Below are positions 54,229-63,572 of a DNA stretch of 64,000 bases, piece after piece (the first letter of the stretch is position 1; every line of letters begins with the position of its first letter). The stretch spans positions 1-64,000 of the forward strand of contig JBHGXS010000133.1 of the NCBI GenBank assembly GCA_041920565.1, given 5' to 3'. The position numbers and the translations under genes are program-made. Source of the stretch: JAGHKQ01 sp041920565. GTDB lineage: Bacteria > Bacillota > Bacilli > Bacillales > Bacillaceae_G. The notes below the pieces were generated by a model. That model had not been told where the DNA came from. It worked only from the letters and a program-made list of their open reading frames with translations, and ran no database searches.

Positions 54229-55271
54229 CATTGTCTAATAAAGTTTTGTGTATAATATTTTTCAAAAACACCGACCCCAAGTTCTGTAAAGTCCTTATTT
54301 AATATATTTTTGCGGTGTCCTTCACTGTTCATCCACCCCTGTACAGCAGCTGCTGCATCCACATAATTCATCGCAATATTTTCCCCGGCAAGCTGAAATG
54401 AGACATTTCCTCGTTTCAGCCTGTCTCCCAACGTTCCGAATTTCGGAGATCGGTGATCAAAGTAGTTTTCTTCTTTCATATCTTTACTGTGTAAATAGGC
54501 TACTTGCGCCGTTTCTTCATTCCATGTCAAGGCACGCAAATTGTGGCGTATTCTCATGATATTCGTAAAAGTTAATATTTGCTCAGCATCGGCTCGCTCA
54601 ATCTCAGCAATCTCTTCCCGAGATAAAGGCTTTGGGTTCAGGAGCTCGCCTGTATAAATAAGCTGGTAGGGTCTTTGTTTAATAATCGTTTCATTGTCCA
54701 AATAACGAATGCCAGAAAGCTCTTTTGTGAATTTGTCGAAGTACAGCTGCGCCCAACCGTTTTCCAACGGAACAAGAGGCTGTTCATTAAATTCTGTTTC
54801 AGATAATTCAAACTGGTAGCTGCTTTTATTTGCTTCTAATGCAATTTCATAAGAAAACGGAACTTGGGCATACACCTCATCATATTTTTGGCCAATCCGA
54901 AATGGGGAAACGTCCAGCTTATCGCCAGCCGCAAAAATTGTGACCACTTTACTGTCCAATATGCCGAATTGGACGTATGAGTCTAAATCTTGTCCATAAA
55001 TCCACCATTGATAATCGTATGCTGATGGATCGATCCTGTCCGGCTCCCCATATACCGACATCAATTCATCCATGCTTTTTCCAAGCATATGAGAGACTGC
55101 CTTAGCTGATGGCTGCTCTATAATGCTTTTTGATGATGTAGAAGTGAACGTGTCTGATGTTTGTAATATATCTTCGTTATCCGAAGTCAATTCCGTTAAG
55201 ATTAGCTTTCCGTATAAGTTTATAAACAAAATGATAGCTGTAAAAAATAAAATAAATACAAGCTTTTTCAT
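54228..55271 (-). CDS. ylbC: CAP-domain secreted/membrane protein YlbC
   Basis: 347 residues from MKKLVFILFFTAIILFINLYG (GGAGG 9 bases upstream). Signal anchor at about 3-21, a CAP-associated N-terminal domain (about 60-195; SHMLGKSMDELMSVYGEPDRIDPS) and a C-terminal CAP/SCP domain (about 225-345; NLRALTWNEETAQVAYLHSKDM, SPKFGTLGDRL, GENIAMNY, HRKNILN). Extracytoplasmic role unknown; similar proteins occur in spore formers. Confidence 0.9.
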   Translation of the reverse strand: MKKLVFILFFTAIILFINLYGKLILTELTSDNEDILQTSDTFTSTSSKSIIEQPSAKAVSHMLGKSMDELMSVYGEPDRIDPSAYDYQWWIYGQDLDSYVQFGILDSKVVTIFAAGDKLDVSPFRIGQKYDEVYAQVPFSYEIALEANKSSYQFELSETEFNEQPLVPLENGWAQLYFDKFTKELSGIRYLDNETIIKQRPYQLIYTGELLNPKPLSREEIAEIERADAEQILTFTNIMRIRHNLRALTWNEETAQVAYLHSKDMKEENYFDHRSPKFGTLGDRLKRGNVSFQLAGENIAMNYVDAAAAVQGWMNSEGHRKNILNKDFTELGVGVFEKYYTQNFIRQ

Positions 55272-55435
55272 TTTCATATACCTCCTTATGTCATGAGGTA
55301 TACACACGTATATTCCGCTGAGATTATCGTCTCATTTTATGACTTTCAGTTCGCTCCATATCATAAAACTTTGGCGTTTTGTGTGTATCTTTATACAATG
55401 CATTTATTTACAATATATCATATTTTCAGTCGATA

Positions 55436-55543
55436 ATACTCTCTTGTCCATTTCTTTTTTAAGAGCATAAGGAATTCTTCTCGGAACGCAGAAAAAGTCC
55501 GCCTTTTCAAACTGTCCCTTCCAGGTGTCAGCCAAGTTTTCTT
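55436..55543. repeat. Structured repeat, copy B
   Basis: 108 bases in the 369-base gap between divergent ylbC and ylbA, related to copy A at 39005-39128. It shares ATACTCTCTTGTCC at its left end, ACGCAGAAAAA, TTTTCAA and GCCAAGT-TTCTTT in the same order. The strong hairpin of copy A is not kept here. Apart from this repeat and probable promoters (55272-55435, 55544-55640), nothing is seen in the gap. Confidence 0.55.
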
Positions 55544-55640
55544 TTCAATCTTATTATATTTGATTGCGCTTTCTATGTATTCGTACTATTATAAATCTAG
55601 GCAGAAATTTAAATGTTCATAAACTTAAGGGGGAAATGTC

Positions 55641-56003
55641 ATGAGATTTGAAAATACAGGAATCGAGGGACAAACCGTTGAGCTCTCCATGCTTAACGAA
55701 GTGATGAAAAATCACGGCTTCGTTCTTGCCGGACAATGGGATTATGAACGCGTTACATATGACTATAAATTTGAAATGTTAAAAGACGTTTATTATTTAC
55801 GTGTGCGCGGCTATGCTATTGAAGGAGATGTTGGCAGCCGACATGCCGTAATTAAGTTAATCTCTCCGCTTCTTGGCAAACACTACTATCCGCATGGTGT
55901 AGAGTATGGGGAAGGCGAAAACTTCCCTCAAAACGTAATTACAAAAAGTGAAATGCTGCTAAAAAGCATTGCAGAAACAATTGCGGCACTTCCGCAAGCA
56001 TAA
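55641..56003 (+). CDS. ylbA: YugN-like family protein (YlbA)
   Basis: 120 residues, YugN-like family; ORF begins MRFENTGIEGQTVELSMLNEVM behind AAGGGGGA. Conserved in Bacillaceae, function unknown. The location next to ylbC/ylbD matches ylbA of B. subtilis. Confidence 0.85.
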   Translation: MRFENTGIEGQTVELSMLNEVMKNHGFVLAGQWDYERVTYDYKFEMLKDVYYLRVRGYAIEGDVGSRHAVIKLISPLLGKHYYPHGVEYGEGENFPQNVITKSEMLLKSIAETIAALPQA

Positions 56004-56005
56004 TT

Positions 56006-56051
56006 ACAAATTATAAAGGTGCATCAGACTTGATGCACCTTTATAATTTGT
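56006..56051. terminator. Bidirectional terminator between ylbA and the Asp23-family gene
   Basis: A 21-bp perfect inverted repeat (ACAAATTATAAAGGTGCATCA and its complement) with a short loop. It extends into the 3' end of the Asp23-family gene, whose last codons form half of the stem. Confidence 0.88.
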
Positions 56052-56380
56052 TCTACTTTTACATTCACTTCTTTTACGTGAAAGCCTGTCATTTTCTCAA
56101 TTTGCGACTTGATGTGCTCCTGGATTTTATGGCATGTAGAAAAAATGGAAGCCGTATTAAATAATGCTACTCTCACATCAATAGTAAGTACATCACCTTC
56201 ATTTACAATAGCGATTCCTTTATAAGTCTTACGATCTATTATGTTTGTGACCTTTTCTGAGAAATATGATATTGTTTTAGCCACTCCGTCTATTTCGTCC
56301 AAACATGTTTGCACCAAATCATTCAGGGTCATCTTAGTAATGTATAACGAGCCGAACGGCAACACTTGTTGAATCTTCAT
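56024..56380 (-). CDS. Asp23/Gls24 envelope stress-response family protein
   Basis: 118 residues. Asp23/Gls24-like (DUF322) domain: NDLVQTCLDEIDGVAKTISYF...IIDRKTYKGIAIVNEGDVLTIDVRVALFN...VKEVNVKVEQI. Family members are envelope-associated or unknown. Start MKIQQVLPFGS behind GGGGGAG; 14 upstream codons discarded. Placed between cta genes and ylbA. Confidence 0.85.
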   Translation of the reverse strand: MKIQQVLPFGSLYITKMTLNDLVQTCLDEIDGVAKTISYFSEKVTNIIDRKTYKGIAIVNEGDVLTIDVRVALFNTASIFSTCHKIQEHIKSQIEKMTGFHVKEVNVKVEQIIKVHQV

Positions 56381-56455
56381 CCTTTCTCCCCCTTTTTTGC
56401 TATATAGTATGTGCAGCACCATGAATTGGGCACTTTTTCCTATGAAAAATAAAAA

Positions 56456-56483
56456 AACAGATCTAAAAAATATTCAGACCTGT
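56456..56483 (-). terminator. Terminator after the DUF420 gene
   Basis: On the minus strand ACAGGTCT-...-AGATCTGT followed by seven T. Confidence 0.75.
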
Positions 56484-56495
56484 TTTGTGATCAAA

Positions 56496-56966
56496 TTAAA
56501 AACCTAATACCGCTTTAATAACGGAAGTCGTTTCTCCTCCTTTGTATAACACATATAACAACGTGTAAACCGCTACACCGGTCGTCGCAGTACCAAACCA
56601 GACGATGCTGGTAATCGGACCTACTTTTCGATGTTTTTTTAATTGGTTTTTATAACCCGTGAGAAGCGTAACGATTCCAAACACTGCACCGGATGTGGCC
56701 AAGAAAATATGGAAATATAAAAATAGATGGTAGTATAACTTTAAATTTTCCGGCCCGCCAAAGCTTGTGTTTCCAATGAAAACAGTACGGCTTGCATAAA
56801 TAATAAAGAAAGTAACAGCAAAAATAGCGGCCCAAAACATTGTTTTTTTATGAGACTCCACTTTTCGCTTGCTGATTTGATACCAACCAATGGCTACCAA
56901 TATAGCACTGATAACGATACAGCTTGTACTGATAGTCGGTAAAATTGGCAGTTGCATTTCGTTCAC
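56496..56966 (-). CDS. ctaM: DUF420 membrane protein (CtaM/YozB)
   Basis: 156 residues, four membrane helices and four conserved-looking histidines (ESHKK, YYHLFLYFHIF, KKHRK). The DUF420 family includes CtaM of S. aureus and YozB of B. subtilis, which are needed for a functional cytochrome oxidase. Here it follows ctaG with a 10-base gap, which supports that role; elsewhere it can be unlinked. Confidence 0.88.
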   Translation of the reverse strand: MNEMQLPILPTISTSCIVISAILVAIGWYQISKRKVESHKKTMFWAAIFAVTFFIIYASRTVFIGNTSFGGPENLKLYYHLFLYFHIFLATSGAVFGIVTLLTGYKNQLKKHRKVGPITSIVWFGTATTGVAVYTLLYVLYKGGETTSVIKAVLGF

Positions 56967-56976
56967 ATCTCTTTCT

Positions 56977-57891
56977 TCAATTTTTGTTTGTCTGCAAATA
57001 CGGAGGCAGCTCGTTCAATTGCTGCTTATCTTTTTCACGCTCTCTGCGAGCCCATCTGAAGAACACATATCCGATAACTGTGCCATACACAATCTCTTGG
57101 ATGATTTTCATGATGATGCCGCCCGTCTGTTGGTCTTCCAAAACAGGCATCCAATTTAAAAAGTCAGGACCCGTAATATTTAAAGAAGAAAGGGTGCCGG
57201 ATGGAACACAAAGCTCCATTGCCTTTGCCCACATCTGAGGGTCTGTATATGTTGCGTATAATGGCTGTCCAGAAAAGATAATAAGGGCACAGGCAGGAGT
57301 CAACAACATTCCGTTAGCAAATATATACCCGATTTTTTTAATATCGCTTAATGTTTGATATTCAGGAAGCGGATTCAGTACTGGCCACCACATCATCAAC
57401 GATGTAAAAAATAACACAAGCATATAAATGGAATGTAACGTTGCATCTGTTTTTACTACATCAAAAATCGCTGGTAAATGATATAAAGAAAATAATCCAT
57501 TAAACACAAACAGCGCGATTAACGGTTTCCCCAATATTTTAAGCATTATTTGCATAAACTGTTTGCTTACAATCGTTTCTAACAACCAGATCGGCAAGCC
57601 TAAGATAAGAAGAGGCGGGACTACAAGAAAAAGTACAGCCATTTCTGTCATGTGAGCACTGAAAATAATATGCCCCAATAAATCTACCGGTCCGCCTTTC
57701 ATAAAATACATGAGAACGATGCCTGCCACAAAATAAAATTGCTGCTTTTTGCTTACTTTCTCAGCATTGGGAAAACGACGGCGATACGGCCCAATGATTA
57801 GAAAGTATGCAACCAACACCGCGATCGTTGCCAACAAAAATATCGGGCTCCATAAGGCTGAAAAACCGAATATCCAGAGATTGCTTAACAT
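56977..57891 (-). CDS. ctaG: Cytochrome c oxidase assembly factor CtaG
   Basis: 304 residues with seven or so membrane helices (caa3_CtaG family). Marks: HIIFSAHMTEMAVLFLVVPPLLILGLP (about 83-110). Required for formation of the caa3 oxidase in B. subtilis, probably copper insertion. Last gene with a dedicated oxidase role before ctaM. Confidence 0.94.
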   Translation of the reverse strand: MLSNLWIFGFSALWSPIFLLATIAVLVAYFLIIGPYRRRFPNAEKVSKKQQFYFVAGIVLMYFMKGGPVDLLGHIIFSAHMTEMAVLFLVVPPLLILGLPIWLLETIVSKQFMQIMLKILGKPLIALFVFNGLFSLYHLPAIFDVVKTDATLHSIYMLVLFFTSLMMWWPVLNPLPEYQTLSDIKKIGYIFANGMLLTPACALIIFSGQPLYATYTDPQMWAKAMELCVPSGTLSSLNITGPDFLNWMPVLEDQQTGGIIMKIIQEIVYGTVIGYVFFRWARREREKDKQQLNELPPYLQTNKN

Positions 57892-57990
57892 TCAAACACA
57901 CTCCTTTTCGGAGAATAGTAGATTATTATCTTTGCATAATGATTATATAATAATTCCGATTGTTCTTACAATAATGAAGTCATAGTAAAA

Positions 57991-58018
57991 TGGGGATTGA
58001 TTCTAGAATCAACCCCCA
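57991..58018 (-). terminator. Hairpin/terminator after ctaF
   Basis: GGGGATTGATTCTAGAATCAACCCC, a self-complementary stem. On the minus strand it is followed by ATTTTA, a weak T tract. Partial termination between ctaF and ctaG is likely. Confidence 0.65.
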
Positions 58019-58026
58019 ATACATAT

Positions 58027-58365
58027 TTATTGCCAAACAATTGTCATGAAAGCTAAAATTGTGATCAGTCCGACTGCTAAACCAGAGTATAAGAATAACG
58101 CCGGCGCTTCATGTCCCTTATGACTCATATGCATGAAGTAGTATAGCTGGAAAATAACTTGAACTACTGCAAGCAAAATGATGAAAGGCACTGTGAAAAT
58201 CGGATCAATCGCATCTTTATAGGCAACTGCCGCAAATGCAATTAGCGTCAAGAAAATCATAAGAGCGAAAGAAACTACTTGGTGTTTCATTTCTTCTGCG
58301 CTTTTCTTTCTGCGATATGCAAGATCTACCTTTGGATTTCCTGTACTTGTTTGTTTTGCCGCCAT
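58027..58365 (-). CDS. ctaF: Cytochrome c oxidase subunit IVB (CtaF)
   Basis: 112 residues, three membrane helices (cytochrome c oxidase IV superfamily; AVVQVIFQLYYFMHMSHKGHEAP). Part of the caa3 oxidase. Three-base gap from ctaE. Confidence 0.95.
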   Translation of the reverse strand: MAAKQTSTGNPKVDLAYRRKKSAEEMKHQVVSFALMIFLTLIAFAAVAYKDAIDPIFTVPFIILLAVVQVIFQLYYFMHMSHKGHEAPALFLYSGLAVGLITILAFMTIVWQ

Positions 58366-58368
58366 TGT

Positions 58369-58992
58369 TTATCCCACCATTCCCATTAAATATACTACAG
58401 TGAAAATAAACACCCAAACTACGTCAATAAAGTGCCAGTAAAGGCTGGCTACATAGAACTTTGGTGCATTGTAAAGATTGATTCCGCGCTTTGCATTACG
58501 AATTAAAAGCGTACTAATCCAGAGTAAACCGAACGTTACGTGCGCTCCGTGACATCCTACAAGCGTATAGAACGCAGAACCAAACGCACTGCTTTTCATT
58601 GTATGCTTGAATTCATGCACATAATGATTGAATTCGTAAATTTCTAATCCTAAGAATCCTGCTCCTAAAAGCACTGTGATCCATAACCAAAGCTGCATTT
58701 GCTTATGGTTAAAGTTTTTCATGTGATACATTGCATATACGCTTGTTAAGCTGCTTGTTAAAAGGAGCATAGTAGCTAAGAATACAAGCGGCAATTCAAA
58801 TAAATCTTGTGTCGTCGCTCCGCCGGCAGTAGAGTTTTTCAGTGAAAGATATGTTCCAAACAGGGAGGCAAACAATACTGTTTCGCCTCCTAAGAATAAC
58901 CAAAATCCGACGAATTTGTTTTTCCCTTCGAGGGTTGCTTTCTCAGGCTCTGCAGGGAATGTTTCAGCTGTTAATTTTTCTTCAGCGTGCAT
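58369..58992 (-). CDS. ctaE: Cytochrome c oxidase subunit III (CtaE)
   Basis: 207 residues, five membrane helices, bacterial short-form subunit III (lacks the first two helices of the mitochondrial protein). Marks: GCHGAHVTFGLLWI and ASLYWHFIDVVWVFIF. Its ATG overlaps the ctaD stop as TAATG. Confidence 0.96.
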   Translation of the reverse strand: MHAEEKLTAETFPAEPEKATLEGKNKFVGFWLFLGGETVLFASLFGTYLSLKNSTAGGATTQDLFELPLVFLATMLLLTSSLTSVYAMYHMKNFNHKQMQLWLWITVLLGAGFLGLEIYEFNHYVHEFKHTMKSSAFGSAFYTLVGCHGAHVTFGLLWISTLLIRNAKRGINLYNAPKFYVASLYWHFIDVVWVFIFTVVYLMGMVG

Positions 58993-60845
58993 TATGCCTT
59001 AACCCCCTTATCCTCTAAATCTTCTTTGTGAATATGATAACCATGGTCATCAATAATGGAACGTAACAACATAGAACCAAACGTAATAGCAAGTCCAATG
59101 ATGGCCACTAATAGCCAAAGCTTTTCCTTTCCGCCTTCCATATACATCGCACCGAACGCTGCGATGAACAATCCTAAGGAGATTGTAAACGGTAAGAAGG
59201 ATGAATTCGGCATATGGATGTCGCCAACAGGTTCAGCCGGAGTGACTTCTTTCTTTCCTTCCATTTTTTCAATCCAAAGTGTATCTATGCCGCGAACGAA
59301 TGGTAATTGCTTAAAGTTATATTCCGGAGTTGGAATTGGCAAGGACCATTCAAGCGTACGTCCATCCCACGGATCGCGTTGCACTTTTTTACCGGACACA
59401 GTTGTTTTCACAATGTTAATCAATAGCACAATCGTTCCCAATCCCATTAATGCAGCACCAACGGAACTGATTAAGTTTCCTGTTTCAAGTCCTTGTCCTG
59501 GAAGGTATGTAAAGTAACGGCGAGGCATACCCATTAAGCCAAGGAAGTGCTGGATGAAGAAGGTTAAATGGAAACCAATAAAGAACAATGCAAATGTAAG
59601 CTTTCCTAATTTTTCATCTAACATCTTGCCAAACATTAACGGCCACCAGTAATGTGCACCTGCAAATAAACCGAAAACAACGCCGCCAACGATTACATAG
59701 TGGAAGTGCGCTACTACGAAATAGCTGTCATGGAACTGATAATCAGCAGGAGCTGCCGCGTTCATGATTCCTGTTACTCCACCCATTACGAAAGACGGGA
59801 TGAAACCAACAGCCCAAATCATAGCTGTTGTAAAACGAAGGCTTCCGCCCCACATTGTAAACAGCCAGTTAAAAATCTTAATGCCGGTCGGAACTGCGAT
59901 AGCCATTGTAGATACTGCAAAAATAGCATTGGCAACCGGACCTAAACCTACAGTGAACATGTGGTGAGCCCATACCATGAACCCTAAGAAGCCGATTAAC
60001 ACTATCGCGAATACCATGGAAGAATATCCGAATAGTCGTTTCTTAGAGAATGTTGAAAAAATTTCAGAGAACATACCGAACACAGGAAGAATAAGGATGT
60101 ATACTTCCGGGTGACCAAAGATCCAGAATAAATGCTCCCAAATAACTGTGTTGCCGCCAAGAGCCGGATTGAAGAATTGTGTTCCGAACAAGCGGTCAAA
60201 CATTAATAATGCTAATCCTACCGTTAACGGAGGGAATGCAAATAAGATAAGTGCAGATGTAACGAATACAGACCAGGTAAACATCGGCATTCTCATATAT
60301 GTCATACCAGGTGCACGCATATTAATAATCGTTACAAGAAAGTTAATACCACCAATCAGAGTACCTATACCGGAAACCTGTAACCCTAAAATATAAAAAT
60401 CAACGCCATGTCCTTTTGATGCAAGCGTTAAAGATGCATAGGAAGTCCATCCTGCATCTGGAGCACCGCCCAAGAACCAGCTTAAGTTTAAGAAAACGCC
60501 ACCAAAAAAGAACAACCAGAATCCCAGTGCGTTAACAAACGGGAACGCAACGTCACGCGCACCGATTTGCAGCGGCATTACTGCGTTCATAAACGCAAAA
60601 ACCAACGGCATGGCTGCCAAGAAAATCATAGTTGTACCGTGCATGGTAAGCACTTGGTTGTAGGCATCCCCTACTAAGAAATCATTGTTCGGCTTAAATA
60701 ATTGATAGCGGATAAACAACGCTTCAATCCCGCCGACTAAAAAGAAAAATCCCCCTGCGATTAAATAAAGAATCGCGATTTTCTTATGGTCTACTGTTGT
60801 CAAGTAGTCCCAAAGAACGCTTTTTTTCTTCGCTACAGAACTCAC
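58992..60845 (-). CDS. ctaD: Cytochrome c oxidase subunit I (CtaD)
   Basis: 617 residues, probably from GTG (VSSVAKKKSVLWDYLTTVDHKK), 7 bases after GGGGAGG. Heme-copper core with about 14 helices. Ligands: MHGTTM (low-spin heme), FWIFGHPEVYILILP (CuB His and Tyr cross-link pair), HHMF and HFHYVIVGGVVF (CuB and heme a3). The binuclear centre that reduces oxygen. Preceded by ctaC. Confidence 0.96.
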   Translation of the reverse strand: MSSVAKKKSVLWDYLTTVDHKKIAILYLIAGGFFFLVGGIEALFIRYQLFKPNNDFLVGDAYNQVLTMHGTTMIFLAAMPLVFAFMNAVMPLQIGARDVAFPFVNALGFWLFFFGGVFLNLSWFLGGAPDAGWTSYASLTLASKGHGVDFYILGLQVSGIGTLIGGINFLVTIINMRAPGMTYMRMPMFTWSVFVTSALILFAFPPLTVGLALLMFDRLFGTQFFNPALGGNTVIWEHLFWIFGHPEVYILILPVFGMFSEIFSTFSKKRLFGYSSMVFAIVLIGFLGFMVWAHHMFTVGLGPVANAIFAVSTMAIAVPTGIKIFNWLFTMWGGSLRFTTAMIWAVGFIPSFVMGGVTGIMNAAAPADYQFHDSYFVVAHFHYVIVGGVVFGLFAGAHYWWPLMFGKMLDEKLGKLTFALFFIGFHLTFFIQHFLGLMGMPRRYFTYLPGQGLETGNLISSVGAALMGLGTIVLLINIVKTTVSGKKVQRDPWDGRTLEWSLPIPTPEYNFKQLPFVRGIDTLWIEKMEGKKEVTPAEPVGDIHMPNSSFLPFTISLGLFIAAFGAMYMEGGKEKLWLLVAIIGLAITFGSMLLRSIIDDHGYHIHKEDLEDKGVKA

Positions 60846-60878
60846 GATTTTACCTCCCCTTCGTTTCAATCTCCCATA

Positions 60879-61925
60879 TTACTTTTGAACTTTCAGGCTC
60901 ATCAAGTAATCAGATAATGCATCGATTTGCTCATCTGTTAAATTGCCGTAAGTACCCGTCATTTTGTTGCCCGGTTTTACGCTTTCAGGATTTTTCAACC
61001 ATTTTTTCAAGTTTTCTTCGTTATGCTCTAATACACCGGCTACCATTTCACGGTCACCGAAGTTCGCTAAGTTGGGAGCGATACGCGCGGATGCCGGACG
61101 ATTATCTCCTGCGTCAGCTGCGTGACAACCGATACAGCTCTTTTGGAAAATTTTCTCTCCCTCTTCTGCTGATGCAGATGCAACTGCAGGTTTGCCTTTT
61201 TGATCTTTCATGTCAGCGATCCAAGCTTTATATTCGCTCTCGTCAACCGCTTTCACTTTAAATTGCATTAATGCATGTGAAGGTCCACAGAACTCTGTAC
61301 AGAATCCATTATAAGTGCCTGCTTTATCAGCCTTAATCCACATTTTGTTTACGTTCTCTGTGTTTGTGTCCATCTTTCCTGCAAGAGATGGCACCCAGAA
61401 GGAGTGCTTAATATCAGCACCTTTTAAATTCAAGTATACTTTTTTGCCTGTAGGGATGACTAAGTCTTGAGAAGTAATTACTTTTTCGTTTGGATATTCA
61501 AATTCCCACCAATACAAGTTTGCAGTTACATTTACCACAAGCGTATCTTTATCGATTTGCTTTTTCTCAATCGGCTTAACATCCGCAAGCTTGAATGTAT
61601 ATGTAACCGTTGGAACAGCTAAAATTAAAAGAAGCAAAATAGGAATAACTGTCCAAATAATTTCAAGCTTATGGTTTCCTTCCACTTGCTTTGGAATGAA
61701 GTTTTCTTGCCCTTTACGTTGACGGAAACGGATAATTACATAAAAGAAAATTACCGTTACCACTACAACAACGAGCACCATAATTGCAGTGGATAAAATT
61801 AGTAAGTCATATTGCATTTTCGCTACTTCACCTTGTGGAATCAAAGTAGACTGAAAGTCTTTACCGCATCCCCCTAACAGTAAAGCTAGTAAGGAAACAA
61901 GCGAAAATAATCGCCAATGTTTCAT
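60879..61925 (-). CDS. ctaC: Cytochrome c oxidase subunit II with fused cytochrome c (CtaC)
   Basis: 348 residues from MKHWRLFSLVSL (an upstream GTG is possible). Lipobox LLLGGC at about residue 19, so a lipoprotein processed by LspA. Two helices anchor the CuA domain (CTEFCGPSHALM, about 215), and a C-terminal cytochrome c domain with CIGCHAAD (about 260) marks this as a caa3-type oxidase. The axial methionine lies downstream in NKMTGTYGNLT. Confidence 0.96.
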   Translation of the reverse strand: MKHWRLFSLVSLLALLLGGCGKDFQSTLIPQGEVAKMQYDLLILSTAIMVLVVVVVTVIFFYVIIRFRQRKGQENFIPKQVEGNHKLEIIWTVIPILLLLILAVPTVTYTFKLADVKPIEKKQIDKDTLVVNVTANLYWWEFEYPNEKVITSQDLVIPTGKKVYLNLKGADIKHSFWVPSLAGKMDTNTENVNKMWIKADKAGTYNGFCTEFCGPSHALMQFKVKAVDESEYKAWIADMKDQKGKPAVASASAEEGEKIFQKSCIGCHAADAGDNRPASARIAPNLANFGDREMVAGVLEHNEENLKKWLKNPESVKPGNKMTGTYGNLTDEQIDALSDYLMSLKVQK

Positions 61926-62060
61926 AAATGAATCAAACCCCACTTTCTTTGTTGATTAGATTTAGCTTTATAGAAACTAAAGTAAATCCCGGTTTCAAAA
62001 TTTCTCCCTCTTGTAAATGCAAGATATTGCTTTGTCTACCGCTTAAGGTTTATGTATGTT

Positions 62061-62088
62061 CCTCCGTCACCGGCTGCGGTGACGGAGG
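62061..62088. other. Strong GC hairpin between ctaB and ctaC
   Basis: Perfect 11-bp stem CCTCCGTCACC ... GGTGACGGAGG with a six-base loop in an AT-rich intergenic region. No T run follows on the minus strand, so it is not a classical terminator. The ctaB-ctaC gap in B. subtilis is reported to contain a stem-loop that lowers readthrough, and this may be its equivalent. Confidence 0.7.
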
Positions 62089-62134
62089 GATTATCGCATA
62101 TAGCGAATAGAGCAAAGTGAATCTATTTCACTCG

Positions 62135-63055
62135 CTAAAACAGCGTTACAACAATCATCGCTACAAACATGATTGTCAAATAATTTAACGAGTAAACAAA
62201 CATGCGTACAGACCATTTAATATCGTCTTTTGTACGAAAACCTGCCAGTCCAAGTACAAGCCATCCTATGTTCAATGCTGTTGCCAACACGACAAACACA
62301 GTTCCTAAAGAATGTAAATAGAAAGGAAGCGGCAGTAAACATGCTACCCAAATGATGATTTGCCGCTTTGTCATTTCAAAGCCATGAACAACCGGCAGCA
62401 TCGGAATGCCTGCTTTTCTATACTCTTCCACTCTCTTCATCGCTAACGCAAGGAAGTGAGGAATTTGCCAAATAAATATAATTAAAAACATCATCCAAGC
62501 TATGAAATGCAGCTCCGGATCAATCGCAGCCCATCCGATTAACGGAGGAACTGCTCCCGAAATGCTTCCTACCACTGTATTTAATGTGTATGCGCGCTTT
62601 GTCCATAAGGAATATAGCACTACATAGGTAAAAGCGCCAATAAATCCGATAAATGCAGCCATCGGAGTTGTTAACAACAGTAATGCGAAACCGATCAATA
62701 ATAGGAAAATGCCCAGCAACAAAACAAAGTTCCCTTTCACTTTCCCAGTGACTGTCGGACGATTCTTCGTTCTTTCCATTAAGTGGTCAATGTCGCGGTC
62801 AATGTAGTTGTTTAAGCTGCAAGAACCTGCGATGATCAACGATGACCCCAACATTGTAAAGACCATTTTATCCAGGTTGTCCACGAAACTAAAACCGTTA
62901 AAATACATTGCCAACCAAAAACCTGTAAAGGTCGTTAAGGCATTGGAGTTTACAATTCCGATTTTCGTAAGGGCAAAGATGTCTTTCAGCCAGCTTGTTT
63001 GCGGCATTTCATCAACTGTCGGTTGCTCACGCAATTGACTCGTTGCTTCACTCAT
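62135..63055 (-). CDS. ctaB: Protoheme IX farnesyltransferase (heme O synthase)
   Basis: 306 residues with nine membrane helices, UbiA superfamily. Marks: NNYIDRDIDHLMERTKNRP (allylic diphosphate-binding Asp region, about residue 90) and LAMKRVEEYRKAGIPMLP. Makes heme O, which CtaA converts to heme A. Divergent from ctaA. Confidence 0.97.
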   Translation of the reverse strand: MSEATSQLREQPTVDEMPQTSWLKDIFALTKIGIVNSNALTTFTGFWLAMYFNGFSFVDNLDKMVFTMLGSSLIIAGSCSLNNYIDRDIDHLMERTKNRPTVTGKVKGNFVLLLGIFLLLIGFALLLLTTPMAAFIGFIGAFTYVVLYSLWTKRAYTLNTVVGSISGAVPPLIGWAAIDPELHFIAWMMFLIIFIWQIPHFLALAMKRVEEYRKAGIPMLPVVHGFEMTKRQIIIWVACLLPLPFYLHSLGTVFVVLATALNIGWLVLGLAGFRTKDDIKWSVRMFVYSLNYLTIMFVAMIVVTLF

Positions 63056-63572
63056 GTCCCTTCAATCCCCCTTCAAAATTCTATTTATGACGATGCAAGC
63101 GCTTTACTTCTTTTTTTAACCAAAAGGTTATTTAACAATAATGTTATAGTGGAAATGTTAGTTTCTCACTATAGGTATACATAGTTACTCGAATATATTA
63201 AAGCACATTTCGTGAAGAATTTGTGAAAAAATGTTGAACATTTTGTGTCTCTTTTTCATAAGATTAATTCTTCCACTGTCATCATACCACGTTTTCCCTT
63301 ATTATGATAAAGTATTTTAAAAAAAAATGAACTTTTTTGCTTCCGCTTTGAAAGATTTTTTCTTTTTTAAACAAAAAAATTTCAAAAGTCTCCATTTGTT
63401 TTCGACAGGATTTCGTTCTTTTTTCGCCGTTTTTTTGCAAGCTTTGATTATTCTTTGATATTTTTAAAGTTTTTATATATCATAGTTATGTATTCCTTTA
63501 GAAAGTAATTGAGTAGGATTTCGTTCTTACCAAATTATCTCAATAAAATATATAGAATTGAAGGCAGGTGCA
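63056..63572. other. ctaB-ctaA divergent intergenic region
   Basis: About 517 AT-rich bases. Recognised are a ctaA promoter near its right end and an AT-rich palindrome (CTTTGAAA.../...TTTCAAAAG, about 63344-63386). No gene or clear ResD site could be made out by eye. Confidence 0.5.
63455..63483 (+). promoter_or_regulatory. Sigma-A-like promoter of ctaA
   Basis: TTGATA (63455-63460), 17 bases, TATCAT (63478-63483). Start near 63490, about 80 bases before ctaA. ctaA in B. subtilis is ResD-activated; no binding site is claimed here. Confidence 0.65.

Noticed and set aside
56006..56051. Long palindrome as a transposon end or dispersed repeat
   Set aside because: It sits exactly between convergent genes with T runs, which a bidirectional terminator explains.
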